NCBI GenBank assembly: GCA_028641055.1
Contig: CM054062.1
Location: 185,131,958 to 185,195,957, forward strand
DNA from: Alopecurus myosuroides
Lineage: Eukaryota > Streptophyta > Magnoliopsida > Poales > Poaceae
Direction: 5' to 3'
DNA length: 64,000 nucleotides
Below, piece by piece: positions 52,016 through 61,231 of this stretch. Under the pieces are notes generated by a model, which had not been told where the DNA came from, did no database searches, and worked only from the letters and a program-made list of their open reading frames with translations. The position numbers were made by a program, and so were the translations under genes. The first letter of the stretch is position 1. The number at the start of each line of letters is the position of its first letter.

Positions 52016-52508
52016 TGTCGAATCTGTCGTTCAGCAATTCCCTCAGGTGAACCCATAGGGTTTCGAATAGGAGAACCCATGAGCGCTGGTAGCGATCGTC
52101 GGCTAAACAGGGGGCAAGATTTACCCAGGTTCGGGGCCCTCGTAGAGGTAAAACCCTTACTCCTGCCTCTGTCGATCTGTATTAATCGAGTAGATCGGTT
52201 ACAATGATGTTGGCTCAAGTTGAGAGTACGATTTCGAGCTCAAGGCTTTGGTGTTGCGGTGTTGCTTGGTCCTCTACCGGTGGCTCTCCTTGCCTTATAT
52301 AGGTGGCCAGGTCTCAAACCCTACCCGGAGAGGACTCGAATTCTCGCCCTATGTCGGTTACAGGTTTCCTAACTTAGCTCGCAAGGTATTGCGGGTGGGC
52401 TTCACATGGGCCTTTCGGCGCTCCAAGGGCTCCTCCTCTTGGGCCTTAACCTTGGGCCGGGGATGGGGGTGTCCTTTCCCGCAGGGTCTAATATCCATTC
52501 CTTCGTCA
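52016..52508 (-). repeat. 3' LTR of the Tat element
   Basis: This LTR is 493 bp. On the minus strand it begins TGACGAAGGAATGG and ends ACAGATTCGACA. A minus-strand TATA box TATATAA is at 52295-52301. Short LTRs relative to the large internal region are usual for this lineage. Confidence 0.85.
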
Positions 52509-52520
52509 GTAGCCCCCGAG
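52509..52520 (-). promoter_or_regulatory. Polypurine tract next to the 3' LTR
   Basis: The minus strand reads CTCGGGGGCTAC immediately before the LTR start. It primes plus-strand DNA synthesis in reverse transcription. Near-copies of the same box occur four more times in the spacer and introns to the right. Confidence 0.75.
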
Positions 52521-53580
52521 CGTTTGCTCGATTGGGATTCTCCAGTCGAGTAGACGGTCAATTTTTTTTGCTTCTATTGCCCTTGGATAACCAGTATTGG
52601 TTGCTTCTTGTTTGGAGGGCGTGTACCCTGTGTGATGAGTTTTGTACCCGAGTATCGAGTAATGAAAAAGTGCCTGTTTGTATGGCTGTTTATCGCAGAA
52701 GGATATGGCGCAGTAGCTTGGCTCTCCCAAAAGTTCAGGGCCAATTAATTGCGACTAGGGCAAAAACAGTTCTGGCCTACACAGATTCGAGACCTCCGAT
52801 TCGAACCTGACGAGGTGATCGTTGCGACTGGGCCGTAGTGGTCTTACCGAGTCGAACTTAACCTATGGCGGTACCCGGCGCGTCCGCTAGGATTTTTCTT
52901 CGTGTTGTTGACACGGTATCGTACCGGAGGATGCAGCTTGAGTGCGATTCCAGGCCTTCAAGAGAGATCTATCAGGTCTTACCTTCATATTCGAAAGAAT
53001 ATGGCATCCGAATGTACCTAGTCGGCTGAACAATCCGGGTTTATGATGTGCAAACATCGTGTGTATGAGTGGCAGGATCTGCCTACTTGCGTAGTTTTGG
53101 GTTTGTAGTTCCTTGTTCATACGAAAGAGTTTTCGTGTTAGGAGTTTTATGCCCATATGAAAGAGTTTTCATGTTTGGGATATTGTGCCCATACGAAAGA
53201 ATTTTCGTGTGTAGGGTATTTTTTCCTGTGAAAGAGATTTCATGTCATGATTTGTCCATAAAAAGTTACTTCCGTGTCTGGACTTTTCTATTCGAAGGAG
53301 TTTATTCATACGAAGTTATTTTCGTGTTTGAACTTTCCTTTCGAAAGATTCTTCAGCTTGATGATGCATGCTATGACGTCATGGCGCACTTTTATCCTCC
53401 CGATGGGACGTGACGGAGTGAGGGCAGAAGGGCTGGCCCACTTTGTCAGCTTTTTGACCGGAAACGAGACGCCGTTCCCGGTTTTTACGCGAACTGCGCA
53501 GTAAATGCCCACGATCCTCCGTTAGGATCGTGGCACGAAACAGCATCTGCCGCCCTCTCGTTTCGCCTTCGCACGCCGCG
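52521..53580. other. Spacer between 3' LTR and antisense genes
   Basis: No supported gene. 52521-53100 shows nothing beyond single-copy-like sequence. 53100-53350 holds tandem hairpin repeats. 53390-53580 is the GC-rich upstream region of the antisense promoter. Confidence 0.6.
53110..53350. repeat. Tandem hairpin minisatellite
   Basis: Five or six imperfect units of about 40-50 bp are built on CATACGAAAGAGTTTTCGTG. Each contains a self-complementary ACGAAA...TTTCGT arm pair, and the copies become more diverged to the right (TGTGAAAGAGATTTCATG, CATACGAAGTTATTTTCGTG). The units could form hairpins in DNA or in the element's RNA. Confidence 0.82.
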
Positions 53581-53592
53581 GCTGCGATGGAT

Positions 53593-53644
53593 GCCACGTG
53601 GCGCATCGAGTGGCCAAGATTGAGCGGCCCCGTGCATAAATACG
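53593..53644 (+). promoter_or_regulatory. Antisense gene promoter: G-box and TATA-like box
   Basis: A perfect palindromic G-box GCCACGTGGC at 53593-53602 is followed about 35 bp on by the TATA-like CATAAATAC at 53636-53644. The start codon of the six-exon gene is at 53747, about 100 bp downstream. That is a normal plant promoter layout, oriented opposite to gag-pol. Confidence 0.55.
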
Positions 53645-53746
53645 GTACTTGGTGGAACGGTGAAAAACTTCCTAGCCTTCGTCTTCTCTGTTCATCTTCC
53701 TCCTCGCGCTCCACCTTCCCTCGCTCTCAAGCTCGTGCAAGCAGCA

Positions 53747-56702
53747 ATGGCAGGCGGCAAGAAACGCGATGTTGCCTCGTCGTCGAGGGCCTCGGGAGAC
53801 GCTCCTCCGCCACCCGCGCCGCGCTCAGGTGATTGGCGCTCGCCCAACACCACGGCCAAGAGCATCAAAGGGATGCAGCGAGACGGACTGCTGCCCCCGG
53901 ATGCGGAGAAGCGGGTACGCCTCGGCAAGAAGGAGGAGGTACCCAATCCCCGCGCGAATGAACGCGTGATCTTTGCGGATCACGTGTCACGCGGCCTTTC
54001 TCTTCCTCTCCATCCTTTTCTCATGGCATTGTTACAGCTCCATGATCTTCCTCCAAACGCAATGCAGCACATTGCGTGCTTTATTGTTCTTTGCGAATGC
54101 TTTCTGGGCATTCGCCCCCACTGGGGTCTCTGGAAGGCCCTTTTCAAGGTGTGTATCTTCCGCGAGAGATCGCGAGTGGAGACAGAGCTCGGAGAACCGT
54201 TGCGCACCGGCGGCTTCGGGATCCAAGCGAAGTCCGAGAACAGCTACTTCACCATGCGCTTCATCGACTCCGCCCAAGGATGGCGGAAGAAATGGTTCTA
54301 TGTAACCGACAACAGCGCGGGTGGAGTCAATGAATTCCATCCGTTCGCTGTTTTGAAGAGGCGGAAGTCTTGGGGACACAAGCTTTCGGTTGAAGAAAAC
54401 CAAGTCGTTGCTCCCCTACTCGCCAAGGTGGCTGCTCTTCGTGACCAGGCCGCAGGAACTGCGCTGAACGATTTGCACTTGGCGAGTGTTTTCCTTAAGC
54501 GCAGGGTTCAGCCCCTGCAAGATAGGCCATCCGCGATGTGGGAGTACCAGGGCGCTGGGGATCCCAGTCGCGTCAGTCGCGAAGAACTCTCGAGTGCAGA
54601 ATCCGAGAACAAGATCGCGGCTATCACCAGTTTGAAGGAAGGCGATACCTTCCCCGACTGCCCGGTAGGCGCTTTTGAGGCATCGAAGCCGCCGCCAGCT
54701 GAAGTAAGTTTTGAATCTCCCAGTCTTGATTTCTTTTCCTTATTCTGAGATTTTGTCGACTGAACTTTTTTCTCGTTTTCCTTCTGTCTTTTCCAATAGA
54801 GCTTAGCCGTGACCACCTGCTACCCGCCGATATCTGGGGAGGATGCCTCGGACTTGCTAGCAAGCAACTTGGAAGGCCCAGCTGACACCAGTGTTGCTGA
54901 CGCCTCCTCGAGTTCCGAGAGTGATTCTTCGGATAGCGTAGAGGACTCGGGCGACGGTCTTCTCCAACGAAAACGCCGTCGGGTAGAGGGCGACGAGGCC
55001 ACTTCCAAGGATAATTCCTTGGAGGAATCACCCGGGAAGGAGCCCCTCATCGTAACCCCGCTGCAATCACTCGTCCCTCCCTCAGTCCCGACAATCCAAA
55101 CCGCCTGGAATGCGGATATGCTGGACGAGGAGGAGGATGATGACGAGTAAGTTTTTCTTCTCACTTGTAGTCGAACATTTCCTTTCGCGTCGTTTCTGAC
55201 ACATTGCCTTCATTGTAGCTTGCAAGCCATCAGCACTCGCAGGTATGCCTCTTCCGTTCCTCCCGAAAAGAGGAACAAAGTGGGAGCTGCGGGTGAGACT
55301 CCTACCGCTGACACCGTCCAAAATTCACCGAGTGCAGCCCCCAATGCGGCGACTACGGAATACAGGATTCCTAGTTTTGCTGCTGAGGCGTCGGCTCCGA
55401 AGGAGGTGTCGGGCAGCTCAGCGGATCCTCTCTCCCTCGCTCAAGGCCAGGTAAACTTCACTATCTTCTTCTTCTTTTTCTTTTTTTAAATGCTTTTTCA
55501 TCCTTGGATTTATTATCGGGTGCACGTCAGTGCTCCCGATGGGAGTAGCCCCCGAGGCTGTAGTCGATCGCATGCGGTCGGTTACAGGCTCAAATATAAT
55601 CTCTTTCTTCTGCCTCTTTTTATCGGGTGCACGGCAGTGCTCCCGATGTGAGTAGCCCCCGAGGCTATACTCGAATGTTTACAATCGAGTATAGGCTCCA
55701 ATCTCACTTTTCTGATTCTTCTATCTTCTTTTTCCTTGCAGTCACTTATTGACTCTCTTGCGGCGATTGGGCGCCTCGTTGTTCTTGCTGAATCGGAATG
55801 CGGGATCCTTCGGGCGGACCGTAGTCGACTCACCACAGATAATGAGCTTCTTCGAGGTAAGCTTAGCCATCTTTTTCTGTTTGCGTTTTTCCATCAGTTC
55901 TTCGATTCTGATAAGTGTTGCTGTGCAGCTCAACTTGAGTTTTTGAAGACCGAGAAGGACAATGCTTCTACTCGGGTAATAGCTCAAGAGGCTGAGTTGG
56001 CAGTCGTTCGCCAGGATCTGGAATCCTCCCGTATGTCTTCGGCTGACCTTGAAGGGAAGCTTGCTTCTGCCCAAGGGGCTCTGAAGAAGTTGGAGGAAGC
56101 CGGCACCAAGGCGGATGCCGATCTTGTCGACTTCCTTCGTCCCCTTGCCGAGCGCTTTGCGGGTAAGTTACCTTTGGCTTATAACTTGTCTTCTGCTGTT
56201 TTGAGTCTTCTGTATCTTAACATTTTTCTCTGCAGGTCTTCTGGGTGTTCCACTAGAGCTCCCTGGGGTCCGTCGGGTGGATGCCCTGACGGATTCTTGC
56301 GCCTAGCTCAGGAGGCACGCCGAAGGGGTCTGCACTTTGATTGGAGATGTCATTCGAGTGTTGACGCAACTGCACAGCCGCCTTCTCGTCAACGCCGTGT
56401 CTCCACCCGCGCTGGGCGATCTGCTGAAGATTTTCTCGGAGAGCAATCTCCTTGAAGCTTACGCGGTTGCCCAGTCAGAATCTGGAGCGAAGACCGCGAT
56501 CCAGTTCGCGCTAGCACACGGGGTCACTGGTTTGGAGGAGGCCTACTCGGAGCTTCCCGTCGATCCTGTTACGGGCAAAAAGGTAGGGCTTCGTCGTTTT
56601 GGCGATGCCGCCGGAGTCCTTGCTCGGAAGTTATCCGAGTTGTTTGCCCATGCTAGGGGAGGGACCACTGCCGCGAGTGGTACCACAACTGTAGCTTCTT
56701 AG
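53747..56702 (+). CDS. Antisense gene 1 of Tat element: PF04195-like protein, 6 exons
   Basis: The exons are 53747-54703, 54800-55146, 55219-55450, 55742-55856, 55929-56162 and 56236-56702. All introns are GT-AG (for example GAA/GTAAGT) and all phases agree, giving 783 codons plus a stop. One in-frame TAG at 56304-56306 cuts the product to 651 residues. The N-terminal domain (residues about 60-300) resembles plant proteins annotated as putative gypsy type transposon (PF04195, Transposase_28), e.g. SLPLHPFLMALLQLHDLPP and NAMQHIACFIVLCECFLGI. An acidic Ser/Asp/Glu-rich middle with a basic RKRRR block (possible nuclear signal) and a predicted coiled coil in exon 5 follow. No transposase catalytic triad is visible, so the family name says little about function. 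Comparable antisense ORFs occur in Tat elements such as maize Grande. Confidence 0.82.
55514..55735. repeat. Two ~107-bp repeats in intron 3 with polypurine-like boxes
   Basis: Two diverged units start at 55514 and 55621 with TATCGGGTGCACG.CAGTGCTCCCGATG, continue with GAGTAGCCCCCGAGGCT, and end in an inverted-repeat arm (CTATACTCGA...TCGAGTATAG in the second unit). On the minus strand the core reads CTCGGGGGCTAC, the same as the polypurine tract beside the LTR. A third copy lies at about 56814-56842 between the two antisense genes. Confidence 0.85.
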
Positions 56703-56921
56703 TTTATTTCATTTGTACTTCGCAGCTTCGATTGTAATGAACCCTGGGATGTGCTCCCGTATTTTCAATATTTTAATCGAGATGTTTTGCTGAAATGCTT
56801 CCCGCGATTGTGTGTGCTCCCGATGGGAGTAGCCCCCGAGCACCTGTCGAATAGGTGGTTAATATATCTCGAGTAGGGCATCTTATTCCTTAATCTTCCT
56901 TGTATTTTTCAGGTGACCGGG

Positions 56922-57719
56922 ATGGCTGCAGAGCCTTCGAGTGGACCTGCTGCTCCAGCCGATCCTCTTGTTGCCACTGTTGGGACCTTGGCGGGTCTCC
57001 GTGATCGTGTAGCTGATGGTGAACGCAAGCTAAAGGCGTTGCGTGGGGTAGCCAATGTGGGTAAATCCAAACAAAAACTGGCGACTGAACGGGAACAGTT
57101 TGTGATGGATGAATTGGCGTCTGTTGCCAATGATTTGCTCTGTAAGTAGTTCAGCCCCCAAGTCTTTCTTATCTCGTGCTCTCTTTTGATCATGTATCCT
57201 TTCTTTCCAGTTGTTTGACCGGATGACAGGAATGATAAACAATGGGTGGAGAACCATATCTTTCAAGAAGCTGGTAGCTCAAGGCCTCATGCGAATAATT
57301 TTTGGTCTGATCGTAGTCGAGGTTTTGTGCTTGCCACCTTGAAGTTCCGAATCAACCAGGCGAAAATACTCGTGAGTTCCTTTCACGAGGTTTTGATTGC
57401 AATGAACGCTGCTTTTTATCCGCTGCAAAGGGGTCCAGAAGATTGGAGCCATCTTCTCAGGGTGTTCGGTCGAGAAGGAGAGATTCGCGAGTGTGTTTGC
57501 AATCAGATGACTTGCGGCTCGGTGGTGGCTCTCTCTTTCGTCCGGTTATGGCATCCTGAGGTGAATTTCAACTCCATAGCTAGACTTCCTGATGGTCCAA
57601 TCGACGATATGTCTCCTCATTATAGGGTTGTTCGACCTGCGGCAGAGGAGATCATTCGATTGACCTCAGATGAGGTAGCTCGTGTTTTGGCGTCTGAGAA
57701 TACTCATCGCCGTGTATAA
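56922..57719 (+). CDS. Antisense gene 2 of Tat element, 2 exons, unknown function
   Basis: The exons are 56922-57141 and 57211-57719, joined by a GT-AG intron (TCT/GTAAGT to TTTCCAG/TTG) in consistent phase, for 242 codons. A single in-frame TGA at 57216-57218 reads like a decayed CGA. The first exon is Ala/Pro-rich, then a helical Glu/Lys/Arg segment. The second contains a conserved-looking block GFVLATLKFRINQAK and a C-terminal helical end. I do not recognise the family. The gene starts 220 bp after gene 1; an acceptor-like TTTTTCAG/G at 56905-56912 lies before its ATG, so it could instead be a 3' exon group of gene 1 (via splicing around the gene 1 stop). It ends about 300 bp before the convergent end of pol. 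Confidence 0.6.
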
Positions 57720-58027
57720 GTGTAGGATGTATATATCCTGTTTCGTTGTGTAGTTTGTAAAAACTGTTGTAAGGTGTGTAACCTTGTATATATAAATTGT
57801 CCTGTGATGCTTAATTTAGGCGTAGCCCCCGTGTGTTTCTGGGGTGTATACCTGTAACTTTTAGCATGTAAGGATGAATAATCTTCCGATATCTATGGTT
57901 GAGAAACCATGTATTTTATTGCGATGACTGAGAAGTCACGTATTCGAGTTACAGGAGTGGCTAATATAGCCTTATTGCTGCGAGAAAAATAGGTCTAGGG
58001 ATAAAATTTGCGGAGGTGTGCGATATT

Positions 58028-61000
58028 CTAAGGATTGGAATAGATGCCTCCAGTCGTCGGGTTCTTCAGTCTATAACCTCCGCCTGGGATAACTTCGTGT
58101 ATTATGAAGGGTCCTTCCCATGGTGGCTCAAGCTTGTGTCCTTCCTTCGACTTGAGCCGTAACACCAGATCTCCTACTGCGAAAGCTCTATGGCGTATGC
58201 GGCGACTGTGATAGTTTCGCAGTGATTGTTGATATACTGCGGATCTTGCGAGTGCAATATCGCGCATTTCATCTAGTGCGTCCATATCTTCCGCGAGTGC
58301 CCTGTTGGAGGTTTCTTCACTGTAAGCGACAACTCGTGGGGCGCTGAACCTGACGTCCGCGGGAAGGACTGCTTTTGCCCCGTATACCATGAAAAATGGC
58401 GTGTAGTTTGTAGATCGGTTTGGAGTTGTGCGGAGGCTCCATAGCACGGAGGGTAGCTCTTCGGCCCAATGTCCCGCTGCTGGGTGTAGACGATCGAGTA
58501 GACGCTTCTTGATGCCAGCTGAAACTAAGCCGTTGGATCTTTCGACTTGTCCGTTCGTTTGCGGATGGGCAACTGAGGCGAATTTGAAATTGATGCCCTT
58601 TTCTTCGCAGAACTGCTGTGTTTCCTTGTCCGTGAAATTAGAACCATTGTCTGTAATGATGTCGTGTGGCACTCCAAATCTACATACAATGGAGTCGAGG
58701 AATTTGACGGCGCATTGAGCACTAGCCGAGGTTACTGGCATGGCTTCAATCCATTTGGTAAATTTGTCGACTGCGACCAGCAAGTGTGTGTATCCACCTG
58801 GCGTGGACTTGCGTAGCGGTCCTACCATGTCTAGCCCCCATTGTGCAAAGGGCCAGGCGCTGGGTATCATATGCAGTTCCGTAGCGGGTGCGTGTGGTTT
58901 TGGCGCGAATCGCTGGCAAGCGTTGCACCGGTCGACTAGCTCCTTTGCGTCTCTGGCTGCTGTAAGCCAGTAGAATCCCGCTCGAAAAGCTTTTCCCATG
59001 ATTGTTTTCCAGCTCGCATGATGTCCACAGTCTCCTTGGTGGATGTCTTTGAGTAATTCCTTGCCGTCTTTGGGTGCTATACATCGCTGGAGTATACCCG
59101 AGATGCTTTGCTTGTATAACTCTCCATTGATCACCCGAAAAGATTTACTGCGCCTGATTATCTGTCGAGCCTCGCGAAGATCTGCTGGGAGCTGTTTGGC
59201 GGACAGGTAGTCAAGGTACTTCTGTGTCCAAACTGGCTCGACCAGAAATACTTGTCGCGGAATATTATGAATAAGCTCGATAATGGCAACTTGCGGGCTA
59301 ACCTCTGTTTCCGGTGCTGCAGGTGCCCCGGCGGCTTTCTTGACTTTGACTGATCGCTTAATTATTCGCTCGAAATATATCCCTGGCGGTACGGGTGTAT
59401 TTGTGGAACCCATGTTGTCCAGCCTGTCTGCTTCTTCATTACTAGATCTCGCAATGTGCTTTAACTCGCATCCTTTGAAACTGCCCTCGAGTAGGTTGTA
59501 CATGTCACGGTAGGCAACCATGTTTTCGGCGATAGCGTCGCACTCCTTCATTGTCTGTTGCACGATGAGGTTGGAATCGCCGTAGATCATCAATCGGGTG
59601 GCTCCACACGCGACTGCCATCTTCATCCCATGCAACAAGGCCTCATATTCTGCGTCGTTGTTCGATGCCGGATCATCGGGTGGAAAATCCAATCGTAGGA
59701 CGTATTGCAGCGTGTCTCCTCTAGGTGATATTAGGACAATTCCGGCTCCTGCTCCTTCGTTTCTTTTGGACCCGTCGAAGTACATTATCCAGTTGCTCAT
59801 GTACTCACGCGGTCCTGGTGTTTGTAGCTCTGTCCACTCGCTTAAGAATTCCACGAGTACCTGGGATTTTACTGCATTGCGTCCTGCATAAGTGATGTCC
59901 CAAGCGCCCAACTCGATGCTCCATTTTGCTATTCTTCCGGATGCCATAGGGTTGTTCATGATTGTACCGAGTGAGACATCATTAACCACTGTGATGGCGT
60001 GTTCCTGAAAGTAGTGCTTGAGTTTTCGAGCCGTAAGAACAACTCCATATGCGAGCTTCTGGTAGTGAGGATATCGTTGCTTGCATGGCGAGAGCACTTC
60101 ACTGATGTAATAAATCGGTCGTTGGACTCCATATTCCTTGCCCTCCTCAGGTTGTTCGACTACGATTGCAGTGCTGATGACCTGGTTTGTTGCGGCTAGG
60201 TATAGGTAAAGTGGCTCCCTCTCTTGTGGTGTTGCGAGGACGCGTCTGCTTTGCAACGATCGTTTCAAGTCTGCGAACGCTTGTTTAGCTTATGGGGTCC
60301 ACTCGAATTTATCCGTCTTTTTCAACAGCTTGTAGAAAGGCAATGCTTGCTCTCCCAATCGCGCGATAAACCTGCTCAAGGCAGCTAGTCGTCCTGCGAG
60401 CTGCTGGACTCCGCGTAGATTGGTTGGCTCCTTCATTGTCAAGATTGCTTGTATTTTCTCTGGGTTGGCTTCGATGCCTCTGGCGGATACCAGGTACCCG
60501 AGAAGTTTTCCTGCTGGAACGCCGAAGACGCATTTTGTTGGATTGAGCTTGATCCTGTATGCGTTGAGGGCGTCGAACGTTTCTCTAATGTCCTCGAGGA
60601 GTGTGTCCTCTACTTGAGTCTTGATGACGATGTCGTCAACGTACACTTGTACGTTCTTGCCAATGAGCTTGACGAGGCATTTTTGCATGCAGCGCTGATA
60701 TGTTGCGCCTGCGTTCTTGAGCCCGAAGGGCATTGTCGTGTAGCAGTATACACCGTGTGGCGTGATGAATGTTGTTTTCTCTTCGTCCTCCTGTTTCATC
60801 CGGATCTGATTATATCCCGAATAGGCGTCCAGGAAGGAGAGGCGTTGACAACCTGCCGTAGAGTCTACGATCTGGTCGATTCGCGGGAGGGGAAAGTTAT
60901 CCTTGGGGCAGTGCTTATTTAACGACGTGTAGTCGATGCACACCCGAAGGATGTCGGTGTTCTTTTTGGGGACCAACACTGGGTTTGCTAACCAAGTGGA

Positions 61001-61231
61001 TATCTTGATCTCCCTGATGAATTTTGCGGCTAGCAATCTGTTTACTTCTTCTCCAAGCGCCTTCTGCTTGGGTTCTGAGAACCGTCGAGTGGTCTGCTTG
61101 ATGGGTTTTGCATCCTTGAAGACTTCGAGTGAGTGCTCGGCGAACTCCCTGGGTATTCCCGGCATATCTGAGGGCTGCCAGGCAAAAATTTCCCAGTACT
61201 CACGGAGGAGTTCGACGAGCGCGATTTCCTA
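58028..61231 (-). pseudogene. Tat element pol: reverse transcriptase, two RNase H, integrase
   Basis: One frame carries everything, with two isolated stops: TAG at 61231-61229 at the start of reverse transcriptase and TAA at 60292-60290 before RNase H. Reverse transcriptase has the CIDYTSLNKHCPKDNFPLPRI, FLDAYSGYNQI and YVDDIVIK boxes. Classical RNase H is at about 60260-59850. The second RNase H (YFDGSKRNEGAGAGIVL, NNDAEYEALL) is at about 59800-59400. Integrase shows an HHCC zinc finger (HASWK...CNACQ, about 59030-58910) and the full D-D-E triad (GLDMVG, ITDNGS, NGQVERSNG at about 58835-58550). It would copy element RNA to DNA and insert it. Only the two stops block it. Confidence 0.92.

Noticed and set aside
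53110..53350. CRISPR-like array
   Set aside because: Units are contiguous hairpin repeats with no unique spacers, in a plant genome.
53747..54703. Calling antisense gene 1 a transposase because the protein family carries that label
   Set aside because: No DDE or other catalytic pattern is visible; the label reflects location in gypsy-type elements, not demonstrated activity.
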